A stretch of DNA of 16,189 bases from DATIVK01 sp035465955 (lineage in GTDB: Bacteria > Myxococcota > Myxococcia > Myxococcales > Anaeromyxobacteraceae): the NCBI GenBank assembly GCA_035465955.1, contig DATIVK010000180.1, positions 1 to 16,189 of the forward strand. Reading direction: 5' to 3'. The position numbers were made by a program, and so were the translations under genes. Positions 6,695-14,219 of the stretch are shown here, in pieces (the first letter of the stretch is position 1; each line of letters opens with the position of its first letter). The notes beneath the pieces were generated by a model that was not told where the DNA came from, did not search any database, and worked only from the letters and a program-made list of their open reading frames with translations.

Positions 6695-8010
6695 AGCAGG
6701 TTCGCGGCGAGCTCGGCCAGCGGGCTGCGCTCTCCCTTGCCGAGGGTGATGTGACCCGCGAGCCGCTCGCTCTTGAAGCGGTTCACGACGTGGATGAGCC
6801 CGTTGTTGGTCTGGTCCACGTAGGGGTTGTCGATCTGGTACGGGTCGCCGGTCAGCACGATCTTGGTCCCGTCCCCGACGCGCGTGATGATCGTCTTGAC
6901 CTCGTGCGGCGTCAGGTTCTGGGCCTCGTCCACGATGATGAACTGGTTCGGGATGGAGCGGCCGCGGATGTAGGTGAGCGGCTCGATCTCGAGGATCCCG
7001 AGATCCATCAGCTCGTGGTAACCCCGCCCCTGCTTCTTCTCGGAGCGCGAGAGGTTCATCAGGTACTCGACGTTGTCGAAGATCGGCTGCATCCAGGGGT
7101 TCAGCTTCTCCTCGACGTCGCCCGGCAGGTACCCGATGTCCTTGCCGAGGGGGAAGATCGGCCGCGACACGAGGAGCTTCTGGTAGACCCCCTCCTCCAT
7201 CGTCTTCTGGAGGCCGGCGGCGATGGCGAGGAGCGTCTTGCCGGTCCCCGCCTTCCCGACCATCGTCACGAGGCGGACCTCGTCGTTGAGCAGCAGGTCG
7301 AGGGCGAAGGACTGCTCCTTGTTGCGGGCGCGGATCCCCCAGACCCCCTCCTTCGGCGACTTGATCAGCTGGACGAAGGCCTGGCGCGAGGCGCTGTACT
7401 TGCCCACCGCGGAGTGCTGGGGGTTGGCCTTGTCGCGGAGGAGCACGAAGGCGTTCGGCGCCGGCGGCTCGATCCCCTCGGGGCACGGGATCGCCCCCTG
7501 CGCGTAGAACTCGTCGACCAGCTCCGGCTCCACGTCCACCTCGGCGACGCCGCTCCAGACCTCGTCGATCGCCACCCCCTCGACGTCGTAGTCGTCGGCG
7601 TGGAGGCCGAGCGCGTCCGCCCGGATGCGGAGGTTGGTGTCCTTCGTCAGGAAGATCGTCGGCTTGGCCTTCTCGGCGTCCTGGAGCCACAGGGCGACGG
7701 CCAGGATCTTGTCGTCGGTGGTCTTGCTGTCCTGGAGCCCCGGGACGTGGCGCTCCGCCATGAGGACGCGGATCTTCCCCTTCCCCTCGCCGAGCGAGAC
7801 CCCGTCCTTGAGCTTCCCCTTCTCCCGGAACTCGTCGAGGTGCCGGGAGACCTGCCGGGCGTTCCGGCCGAGGGTGGAGAGATCGCGCTTGAAGTTGTCG
7901 ATCTCCTCGATGACGTAGATGGGGACGACGACGTCGTTGTCGTCGAAGCCGAAGAGCGCCTTGGGGTCGTGGAGGAGAACGTTGGTGTCGAGTACGAAGT
8001 TCTTCTTCAC
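6691..8010 (-). CDS. phoH: PhoH-family ATPase with N-terminal PIN domain
   Basis: PIN-PhoH proteins pair an RNase-type PIN domain with a PhoH ATPase/helicase-like domain and are thought to unwind and cut RNA in the cytoplasm. The protein has 439 aa, standard for the fusion. The PIN domain covers about 1-150, with acidic residues Asp8 (FVLDTNVL), Glu35/Glu36, Asp99/Asp100 and Asp124 (LTKDTN) placed to bind metal. The PhoH domain covers about 225-439, with Walker A GKAGTGKT (252-259), Walker B FIIVDEAQN (357-365) and LTGDPYQID (386-394). The GTG at 8010 has GAGG about 8 nt upstream. It overlaps ybeD at its end and lies 60 nt after the diguanylate cyclase. The name covers the family; the cellular RNA target is unknown. 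Confidence 0.94.
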   Translation of the reverse strand: MKKNFVLDTNVLLHDPKALFGFDDNDVVVPIYVIEEIDNFKRDLSTLGRNARQVSRHLDEFREKGKLKDGVSLGEGKGKIRVLMAERHVPGLQDSKTTDDKILAVALWLQDAEKAKPTIFLTKDTNLRIRADALGLHADDYDVEGVAIDEVWSGVAEVDVEPELVDEFYAQGAIPCPEGIEPPAPNAFVLLRDKANPQHSAVGKYSASRQAFVQLIKSPKEGVWGIRARNKEQSFALDLLLNDEVRLVTMVGKAGTGKTLLAIAAGLQKTMEEGVYQKLLVSRPIFPLGKDIGYLPGDVEEKLNPWMQPIFDNVEYLMNLSRSEKKQGRGYHELMDLGILEIEPLTYIRGRSIPNQFIIVDEAQNLTPHEVKTIITRVGDGTKIVLTGDPYQIDNPYVDQTNNGLIHVVNRFKSERLAGHITLGKGERSPLAELAANLL

Positions 8011-8031
8011 GCCGCCGCCTCGCCGTCAGGG

Positions 8032-8049
8032 GACGCCGGGAGCGGCGTC
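8032..8049 (-). other. Hairpin between the diguanylate cyclase and phoH genes
   Basis: GACGCCG-CTCC-CGGCGTC on the minus strand is a perfect 7-bp stem with a 4-nt loop, placed 21 nt before the phoH start codon and followed by GACGGCGAGG. It may be a weak terminator, an attenuator or a processing site inside an ftsB-to-ybeD transcript. No U-tract follows. Confidence 0.4.
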
Positions 8050-8070
8050 GCCCCGGATACTAGCAGGGAA

Positions 8071-10374
8071 TCAGGAGTTGGCGGCCTTGCGCGGCGCCGC
8101 CCGCAGCGCCGCGGCGGAGACGCTCTGGTTCCTCCCGTGCCGCTTCGCGTGGTAGAGGCAGCCGTCGGCCCGCTCCACCAGCTCGGCCTTCTTGGTCGCG
8201 TCCTCGGGGAAGGTGGCGACGCCGAGGGACATCGTGACGGTCAGGGGCCCCTGCTCCGTCTCGAAGACCCGCTTGCCGATCCGCTCGCGGATCCGCTCGG
8301 CGATGACCAGCGCGCCGGCCGTGTCGGTCTCCGGCATGACGATCGCGAACTCCTCGCCGCCGTAACGCGCCACGATGTCGGTCGTCCGGGCCTCCTTCGC
8401 GAGGATCGCCGCCACGCCCTTCAGCACGACGTCGCCCACCGGATGGCCGTAGGTGTCGTTCACCGACTTGAAGTGGTCGATGTCGCACAAGAGCAGCGAG
8501 ACACGCTTCCCGTAGCGCTCCGACTGCCTGAGCTGGGCGTCGGTCCGCTCCTGGAACGTCCGGTGGTTGAGGAGGCCGGTGAGCCCGTCCGTCGTGGCCA
8601 GCCGCTCGGTCTGCTCGAAGAGCCGCGCCCGCCCGATCGACTCGCCCACCTGCATCGCGACGACCTCGAGCTGGTTCGCGAGGTCCGACGAGAAGGCGTG
8701 CCGTCGCGCGGAGCCGAGCACGAGCGTGCCGTAGACCTCCTCCCCCGCCTTGAGCGGGATGACGCGGAGCGAGTTGACGCCCTTCAGCCGGGTGGCGTCG
8801 TCGAAGACGATCGCCTTCGAGACGTCCAGGTCGGTCCCGGGCAGGCTCGCGCCCAGCCGGGTCGCCGAGGCGACGAGGCCGGTGTTGTCCGGGTAGCGGC
8901 TCCCCTCCAACGCGGGCCCGGCGCCCGCGCCGTCCTCGCCGTAGGTCGCGCGGACGATCAGGTGGTGGGCCCGCGTCCCCTCCGTCTCGCGGAGGGTGAC
9001 CGCGCCGAAGTTGAGCGGCAGCATCCCCCGCACGACCTCGAGCGCCACGCCGAAGACGTCCCGCAGCTTCGACGTCTGGTTGAGCCGCCGGATCGCCTCG
9101 TAGAAGCGCTCCTTCTCGTCCCGGGAGCGCTTCATGTCGGCGAGCAGCCGCTCCGCCGCGACCGCGCGCAGGATCTCGCCCGCGAGCGTCACCAGGAGCC
9201 GCTCGTCCTCGACCCCGAAGGGCGCCGCCTCGAGCCGGTCCGCGACGATGACGCCGCGGACGTGGTTGCCGCGGCGCTCGAGGAGCGGGACGGCGAGCAG
9301 GGCCTTCGGGCGCGTCCCGTCCGCGTAGTAGGTCACGGCCTTCACGTCACCGGAGAGCCGCACGGGCGCCGCGCGGCGGACCGCCCCCCCGAGCGCCCCC
9401 TCCCCGGCCGGGATGGGCTCGTGCGTCACCGCGTCGCTGCGCGAGCGGCACTCCCGCAGCGAGAGCGAGCGGTCGTCGTCGCTGAGCAGGAAGACGGCGC
9501 ACGTGTGGGTCCGGAGGGCGACCTCGGCGATCTCGAGCGAGCCGCGCACGGCCGCCTCGACCTCGACGACGGCGGACTCGGTGAGGCGCCGCTGCAGCTC
9601 GGCGGACGGGACCTCGCCGCCCCCCGGCTGGAGCAGGCGGAACTCCCGCGCGCGCCGGTCGATCTCGGAGAGCCGGCGCTCGATCGCCTCGCGCTCCGCG
9701 CGCCGGCTCGCCGCCACCCGGAGCGCCAGGACGGCGTGGTAGAGGACCCCGAACAGGACGACGAACCCCGCGTGGACGAGCGCGCCCGGGAGCTCCGCCT
9801 CGCTCGCCCCACGCCCGGCCCAGACGCCGAGCTCGAGCCCGACGGCGGCGACCGCGATCGCGATCCCGGCGGGGCGCTCGAGGAAGGCGACGACGAAGGC
9901 CATCAACAAGTAGACGAGCGGCTGCAGCGGGGACTCCAGCGACCCTCCCGACGCCGTCTGGAGGACGGCGTGGGCGCCCGCGAGGAAGAGCGTCCCCAGC
10001 TCGAGCTGCTCGCGGAGCCCGAGGGGCCTGCCGGCCGTGGCGTCGCGCCCTCGCCGCACCGCGACGCCGGCCAGCGTCAGCGCCAGCAGGGAGAGCGCCA
10101 CCGTCTGCGGCCACCCCGGCGAGGTGGTCTCGAACGCCCCCACGAGGACCAGGGCGACGATCACCACCGCGACCGCCGGGGGCAGGCTGCGCAGGAGGAA
10201 GCGGCCGAACCGGCGCCTCGCCGGGGCCCCGACGACCCCCAGGTCGCTGAAGACCGCGGCGTAGAGCCCGACGAGCAGGGGGCGCGAGCGCTGCGCGGCG
10301 AGTTGGGACCGGACCGACGGCGTCTGGCCCACCGGCGCGCGGACCGCCGCGCCGGTCGGATCGGCCTGGCTCAT
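8071..10374 (-). CDS. Membrane GAF-GAF-GGDEF diguanylate cyclase
   Basis: Diguanylate cyclases condense two GTP into the second messenger cyclic di-GMP. From ATG at 10374 the protein has 767 aa. About six hydrophobic segments lie between residues 62 and 222, followed by a charged helix (223-265). Two GAF-like sensor domains follow (about 266-410 and 435-585), then a GGDEF domain (about 595-755). The active-site signature is GGEEF (672-676), a catalytically competent variant. The inhibitory I-site RTTD (663-666) sits exactly five residues before it, so product feedback is expected. The metal and substrate region LLLCDIDHFKSVND is at 627-640. GGGAGG stands 9 nt before the start. The ATG overlaps the ftsB-like stop (ATGA). 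An in-frame extension to 10689 is a shadow of that gene. Confidence 0.94.
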   Translation of the reverse strand: MSQADPTGAAVRAPVGQTPSVRSQLAAQRSRPLLVGLYAAVFSDLGVVGAPARRRFGRFLLRSLPPAVAVVIVALVLVGAFETTSPGWPQTVALSLLALTLAGVAVRRGRDATAGRPLGLREQLELGTLFLAGAHAVLQTASGGSLESPLQPLVYLLMAFVVAFLERPAGIAIAVAAVGLELGVWAGRGASEAELPGALVHAGFVVLFGVLYHAVLALRVAASRRAEREAIERRLSEIDRRAREFRLLQPGGGEVPSAELQRRLTESAVVEVEAAVRGSLEIAEVALRTHTCAVFLLSDDDRSLSLRECRSRSDAVTHEPIPAGEGALGGAVRRAAPVRLSGDVKAVTYYADGTRPKALLAVPLLERRGNHVRGVIVADRLEAAPFGVEDERLLVTLAGEILRAVAAERLLADMKRSRDEKERFYEAIRRLNQTSKLRDVFGVALEVVRGMLPLNFGAVTLRETEGTRAHHLIVRATYGEDGAGAGPALEGSRYPDNTGLVASATRLGASLPGTDLDVSKAIVFDDATRLKGVNSLRVIPLKAGEEVYGTLVLGSARRHAFSSDLANQLEVVAMQVGESIGRARLFEQTERLATTDGLTGLLNHRTFQERTDAQLRQSERYGKRVSLLLCDIDHFKSVNDTYGHPVGDVVLKGVAAILAKEARTTDIVARYGGEEFAIVMPETDTAGALVIAERIRERIGKRVFETEQGPLTVTMSLGVATFPEDATKKAELVERADGCLYHAKRHGRNQSVSAAALRAAPRKAANS

Positions 10375-10673
10375 GGGCGTGTGCCTCCCTCTCCATCCGT
10401 CCGGATGACGATCTCGCCGGCGCGCACGAAGCGAAGCTCCTCCCGCACCGCCCGCTCGATGGCGGAGGGGTCGGTCCGCAAGGCGACCGCCTCGCGCGCC
10501 AGGCGCGCGTTCTCGGCCGCCAGCTTCGCGTTCTCGGCGCCCATCCGCTCCACCTCGGCCGCCAGCCGGAGGTGCTTGCGGAAGCCGGACGGGTCGAGGG
10601 CGGACGCCACCGCGAGGAGCGCCACGGCTCCCACGTAGACGAGGATCTTTTTCCGCTGTCGTGGCGCGGACAT
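10371..10673 (-). CDS. ftsB: FtsB/DivIC-like septum formation initiator
   Basis: FtsB/DivIC proteins are small bitopic membrane proteins that link FtsL and FtsQ in the divisome. The protein has 100 aa, the usual size. It has a short basic N-terminus (APRQRKK), one transmembrane helix (about 10-27), a coiled coil rich in Ala/Glu/Leu (about 35-68, with heptads such as ENAKLAAENARLAR) and the family's C-terminal pattern DPSAIERAVREELRFVRAGE (68-87). The ATG at 10673 lacks a clear ribosome binding site. The stop overlaps the next gene's ATG, coupling it to the diguanylate cyclase. The gene name rests on architecture and on the conserved C-terminal segment; the family is short and divergent. Confidence 0.82.
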   Translation of the reverse strand: MSAPRQRKKILVYVGAVALLAVASALDPSGFRKHLRLAAEVERMGAENAKLAAENARLAREAVALRTDPSAIERAVREELRFVRAGEIVIRTDGEGGTRP

Positions 10674-10734
10674 GCGAAGTCCACGCCACCCTATCAGGGG
10701 GCGGCGGCCCGTCCAGATTTCGGACGATGTCGCC

Positions 10735-11415
10735 TCAGGCGGTCTCGGCCACCGGCTTCACGTAGATCTCGGCCGCGATCTCCGGGTCGAGCGCGATGGT
10801 CGTCTCCCCGACCTCGATGACGAACGCCGGCGACCGCTGGTGCAGCCGGATCTCGGAGCCCGGGATGACGCCGAGCGCCGCGAGGCGATCCATGCGGTCG
10901 TGGAAGCGCGGCGCGATGAAGACGATCCGGCCGCGCGCCCCGAGATCGAAGCTGGGGAGGCCGGTGACGAGCGACCTCACCGTGGCGCGCAGCGCCCCGC
11001 AGCAGTCGCCGGGCGGGATGGGCTTGCCGTGGGGACAGGTGGGCGGGTGGCCCAGCAGCGTGCAGACGGAGTCGGTCGCCTCGGGCGACAGGATGTGCTC
11101 GAACTCGCACGCCTGATGCTCGGTCTCCTCGTCGCCCATGAGCAGGACGTCGTGGAAGAGCCGCTCGGTGAGCCGATGGCGCCGAACGACGCCCCTCGCC
11201 CGCCGCTCCCCCTCGACGGTCAGCTGGACCCGCGCCCCGTCGAGCCGCACCCAGCCGCCGGACTCGAGCTCGCGCAGGTCCTCGGCGCGGGCGTCGGGGG
11301 CGTGCGAGGCGCCGGGGTGCGCCAGGATGGCGTGCGCCTCGTCGCTCCCCCGCTCGCGCTCCGCGTAGACCGACTCGAGGATCTCCTCCTGCCGCCGCTC
11401 GTCGATTGGGCTCAC
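10735..11415 (-). CDS. DtxR-family metalloregulator fused to a FeoA domain
   Basis: DtxR/IdeR/MntR proteins are Fe(II)- or Mn(II)-activated repressors; FeoA is the small SH3-like partner of the FeoB transporter. The protein has 226 aa from GTG at 11415, with AGGAGG upstream. Residues 1-72 align without gaps to the DtxR winged helix. Residues 73-140 are the dimerisation and metal domain, with His80, Glu84, His100, Cys103, Glu106 and His107 at the DtxR ligand positions; Glu11 stands where DtxR has Met10. Residues 155-222 are an SH3/FeoA domain (SFDLGARGRIVFI, then RLAALGVIPGSEI). Oddly, the recognition helix, SGPTVSQTVARM in DtxR, is SHAPDARAEDLREL here and lacks the TVS core. Extra cysteines occur at 127, 138 and 139. 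It ends the fur-feoB operon and supplies its only FeoA domain. Confidence 0.9.
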   Translation of the reverse strand: MSPIDERRQEEILESVYAERERGSDEAHAILAHPGASHAPDARAEDLRELESGGWVRLDGARVQLTVEGERRARGVVRRHRLTERLFHDVLLMGDEETEHQACEFEHILSPEATDSVCTLLGHPPTCPHGKPIPPGDCCGALRATVRSLVTGLPSFDLGARGRIVFIAPRFHDRMDRLAALGVIPGSEIRLHQRSPAFVIEVGETTIALDPEIAAEIYVKPVAETA

Positions 11416-11624
11416 GGTCCCGTCCTCCTGCGCTCGATCCGATCGAGCATGTGGCGTAGGCGGCCTGCGAGGCCCGCGTTCTCCTGGGGGAAGCTGTAGC
11501 CGCAGGCCGGGCAGCAGACGACCTTGCAGCCCTTCGCCAGCGGGCAGCTCGGCCGGCAGCCGCGGCTGGCGGCGTCGAACTCCTGTCCGCAGAGCGGACA
11601 CCGCTCCATGTCGGTCGCCGCCAC
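11412..11624 (-). CDS. Small eight-cysteine protein between feoB and dtxR
   Basis: I do not recognise a named family. From GTG at 11624 the protein has 70 aa; an alternative ATG at 11609 gives 65 aa. The GTG is preferred because GGAGG lies 4 nt before it and 19 nt before the ATG. Counting the Met at 11609 as 1, cysteines are at 4, 7, 18, 22, 28, 32, 33 and 36. Two CPxCG knuckles (CPLCG, CPACG) could make a zinc ribbon, with four more cysteines between them. A basic helix follows (about 47-63, AGRLRHMLDRIERRR). There is no membrane segment, so it differs from the FeoB-associated Cys-rich membrane protein family. It starts 8 nt after feoB and overlaps dtxR (GTGA), so a role in Feo function is an inference from context. 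It may be a cytoplasmic zinc or iron-sulfur accessory, perhaps an analogue of FeoC. Confidence 0.8.
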   Translation of the reverse strand: MAATDMERCPLCGQEFDAASRGCRPSCPLAKGCKVVCCPACGYSFPQENAGLAGRLRHMLDRIERRRTGP

Positions 11625-11632
11625 GGCCCCTC

Positions 11633-13699
11633 CTAGTAGAGCCACCGCATCAGCACGTTGACGGTGGCGCCGACCCCGATCGAGAACGGCAGGATGAAGG
11701 CCGCCATCCCCGCCGCGGTCCTCCAGCCCCGCTCCTTCAGGATCATGAAGAAGTTGGCGATGCACGGGATGAAGAGCGTGACCGTCACGAGGGCGACCGT
11801 CACCTCGATCTGCATGCTCCGCGTCAGGGTCCCGGCCTGCATGTAGGGCTGGTAACGCTGGAAGAGCCCCGCCGCCGCGTAATCCCGCCGCAGGAACCCG
11901 AGGATGAAGGCGGCCGCGGCCTCCTGGGGCAGGCCGAGGAGACCGGTGACGACCGGCCTGGCGGCGCGCTCGAGCGCGCGCAGCCAACCGAAGCGATCCA
12001 GCCCCCAGAGGAGGAGCGTGCCGAGCACGAAGAGCGGCATCGCCTCCTTCAGGTACCACTCGATGCGCGCGACGGTCTTCACCGCGATGTTGCCGGCCTG
12101 CGGGAGGCGGAGCGGGGGGAGCTCGAGCATGAAGTCGGAGCCGCGCCCCGGGAGGACCTTCGCGGAGAGCCAGCCGACGAGGAAGAGCACGAGCAGGATG
12201 GTGCCGCCGAACCAGGCGGTCGCGCCGAGCGGGAGCCCCGCGGTCATCGCCAGGATGACGGCGATCTGGGCGCTGCACGGGATCGCCAGCGCGAGGAGCA
12301 GCGTGACGATCACCCGCTCCTTCCGCGTCTCCATGATGCGCGCCGTCATGGTCGCCATGGTGTCGCAGCCCAGGCCGAGCACCATCGGCAGGACGGCCTT
12401 CCCGTTCAGCCCCATCCGGCGGAAGAGCTTGTTCACCATCACGGCGAGCCGCGGCAGGTACCCGGAGTCCTCCAGGAAGCTGAAGGAGACGAAGAAGGTC
12501 GCCACGATCGGCAGCACGATGGCGAGGCCGTACGAGAGCCCCATCGACACGACGCCGTAGCGCCCCACGAGGATCCCGCCCGACTCCGTCGCCGGCACGC
12601 CGCGCACCCCGACCAGGAACTCCTGGAGCCCGCCCGCCGGCGTGAGCGCCCGGACGAGCCGATCCGTCCAGGGGACGACGTAGCCGTTGAAGACCGTGTT
12701 GCCGAGGAAGTCCACCGCGGTCCCGGCCCCCAGCACGCCCACGAACAGGTACGCGAGCGCGAGCACGACCGCGAGGATCGGGATCCCCCAGAGCGGGTGC
12801 GTGGACCAGTTGCCCAGCTTGCGCGCCGCCCCGCTCCCGGCCGAGGCGCGGACGCGCGTCACGACGGCGTCGTGGAGCCGGTCGACCTCGCCGAGGCGCT
12901 GGCGCGCCACGACGAACCGGAGGGACTCCGGGTAGCGGGCCGCCAGCTCGCGCCGGAGCTCCTCGATCCGTGCCAGCGCCGCCGGGGGGACCCGCCCCGC
13001 GAGCCACGCGCGGAGCGAGTCGTCGCCGACGAGCGCCATGACCGCGAGGGCGCGCGGCCCGATCCCTCCCCGCGGCAGGAGCGGCGCCACGTCGCCGACC
13101 GCCTTCTCGATCGCCTCGTCGTAGCGCGGCACGAAGCGGGACGGGCGCGCCATCCCGAGCTTCGACTGCAGCGTGGAGAGCCCCTTGCGCTCGACCGCCA
13201 CCGTGGAGACGACCTCGACCCCCAGGCGGCTCGCGAGCGCGTCGAGGTCGATCACGAACCCGCGGCCCGCGGCCTCGTCGGCCATGTTGAGCGCGAGCAC
13301 GAAGGGGACGCCGGCCTCCGCGAGCTGGGCGGTGAGCAGCAGGCCGCGCCGGAGGTTCTTGGCGTCGCAGACCTGGACGGCGACGTACCCCGCCTCCGAG
13401 AGGAGGATGTCGCGCGTGACCTGCTCGTCCTCGGACATGGGGAGCAGGTTGTTGGTCCCGGGGGTGTCCATGACCCGCCAGGAGACCCCGTCGAGGGTCG
13501 CCGAGCCGTGCGTCACCTCCACCGTGGTCCCGGGGTAGTTCGAGACGGTGACGTACTTCCCCGTGAGCGCCCCGAAGAGCACGCTCTTCCCGACGTTGGG
13601 GTTCCCGACCAGGATGACGGTCCGATCGGCGACGGCCACCTGCTTCCCGTCCACGCCGCCCGCAGAGAGCTCCAGCGCCTCGTTCGTGCCACGCTTCAA
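11633..13699 (-). CDS. feoB: Ferrous-iron (or divalent metal) transporter FeoB
   Basis: FeoB is an inner-membrane Fe(II) importer with a cytoplasmic G domain. From TTG at 13699, with GGAGGA 6 nt upstream, it has 688 aa, shorter than E. coli FeoB (773). The G domain has G1 GNPNVGKS (32-39), the G2 Thr in NYPGTT (54-59), G3 DTPG (78-81) and G4 NMAD (138-141). A helical linker runs to about 295, followed by the membrane domain with two Gate repeats. Conserved gate cysteines are Cys445 (GLGCDTMATMTAR, usually GFGCN), Cys475 (IPCSAQI) and Cys646 (FIPCIAN). LEDSGYLPR (409-417) is also typical. TTG overlaps the fur stop in TTGA, so coupling to Fur translation is likely. The Asn-to-Asp change in the gate is the main deviation. 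The metal is most likely Fe(II). Confidence 0.95.
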   Translation of the reverse strand: MKRGTNEALELSAGGVDGKQVAVADRTVILVGNPNVGKSVLFGALTGKYVTVSNYPGTTVEVTHGSATLDGVSWRVMDTPGTNNLLPMSEDEQVTRDILLSEAGYVAVQVCDAKNLRRGLLLTAQLAEAGVPFVLALNMADEAAGRGFVIDLDALASRLGVEVVSTVAVERKGLSTLQSKLGMARPSRFVPRYDEAIEKAVGDVAPLLPRGGIGPRALAVMALVGDDSLRAWLAGRVPPAALARIEELRRELAARYPESLRFVVARQRLGEVDRLHDAVVTRVRASAGSGAARKLGNWSTHPLWGIPILAVVLALAYLFVGVLGAGTAVDFLGNTVFNGYVVPWTDRLVRALTPAGGLQEFLVGVRGVPATESGGILVGRYGVVSMGLSYGLAIVLPIVATFFVSFSFLEDSGYLPRLAVMVNKLFRRMGLNGKAVLPMVLGLGCDTMATMTARIMETRKERVIVTLLLALAIPCSAQIAVILAMTAGLPLGATAWFGGTILLVLFLVGWLSAKVLPGRGSDFMLELPPLRLPQAGNIAVKTVARIEWYLKEAMPLFVLGTLLLWGLDRFGWLRALERAARPVVTGLLGLPQEAAAAFILGFLRRDYAAAGLFQRYQPYMQAGTLTRSMQIEVTVALVTVTLFIPCIANFFMILKERGWRTAAGMAAFILPFSIGVGATVNVLMRWLY

Positions 13700-14217
13700 G
13701 CGCGCTCCTCCCCGCTCCCCTTCCCCTCGCCCCCGCGCCCCCGGCAGCTGCCGCAGCGCCCGTAGAGCTCGAGCCGGTGGCTCTCGACCTCGAAGGCGTG
13801 GCGGCGCGCGACGAGCGCCTGGAGCCGCTCGATCTCCTCGTTCGCGAACTCGACGATGGCGCCGCACACCGTGCAGATGAGGTGGTCGTGGTGGGTCCTG
13901 CCGAGCGACGCCTCCCACCGCGTCTGGCCCTCGCCGAAGTTGCGCGGGATCGCGAGGCCGCTCTCTCCCAGCAGCTTGAGCGTCCGGTACACGGTCGCGA
14001 CGCTCACGCGCCGATCGACGCCGCGGACCCGCTCCGCGAGCTCCTCGGCGGACACGTGGCCCGGCATCGCGAAGAACGCCTCCGCCACGACCTCGCGCTG
14101 GCGGGACTGCTTCAGCCCGCGCTCGGAGATGAAGGCCGCGAGCCGGGTGCGCACGTCCTGGAGGGACGTGCGTGAAGGGGGATGTCGCTTCGGCGGGTCG
14201 CGGTCGGCGGGGGTCAT
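13696..14217 (-). CDS. fur: Fur-family metalloregulator
   Basis: Fur proteins repress iron-uptake genes when loaded with Fe(II). The protein has 173 aa from ATG at 14217. An extended basic N-terminus (1-20) leads into the winged helix (about 20-95), with the DNA-recognition stretch RRVSVATVYRTLKLL (69-83). The dimerisation domain has the metal motif HHDH (109-112) and two CxxC pairs, Cys115/Cys118 and Cys155/Cys158, that form the structural zinc site. The tail is Gly/Glu rich. An upstream ATG at 14235 lies within the operator and promoter and is unlikely to be used. No Shine-Dalgarno precedes either ATG. The gene heads an operon with feoB and sits behind a Fur-box palindrome, so autoregulation is expected. 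PerR or Zur are alternatives; the partner gene and operator favour Fur. Confidence 0.92.
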   Translation of the reverse strand: MTPADRDPPKRHPPSRTSLQDVRTRLAAFISERGLKQSRQREVVAEAFFAMPGHVSAEELAERVRGVDRRVSVATVYRTLKLLGESGLAIPRNFGEGQTRWEASLGRTHHDHLICTVCGAIVEFANEEIERLQALVARRHAFEVESHRLELYGRCGSCRGRGGEGKGSGEERA

Positions 14218-14219
14218 CT

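Noticed and set aside
6751..10638. A 1295-codon open frame on the plus strand, opposite phoH and the diguanylate cyclase.
   Set aside because: It is the antisense of two clearly real genes; in GC-rich DNA stops are rare in such frames. Its translation is low-complexity (Arg, Val, Asp, Leu rich) with no recognisable domain.
10710..10726. CGTCC/GGACG hairpin after dtxR as a terminator.
   Set aside because: Only five base pairs with a 7-nt loop and no U-tract; too weak to annotate.
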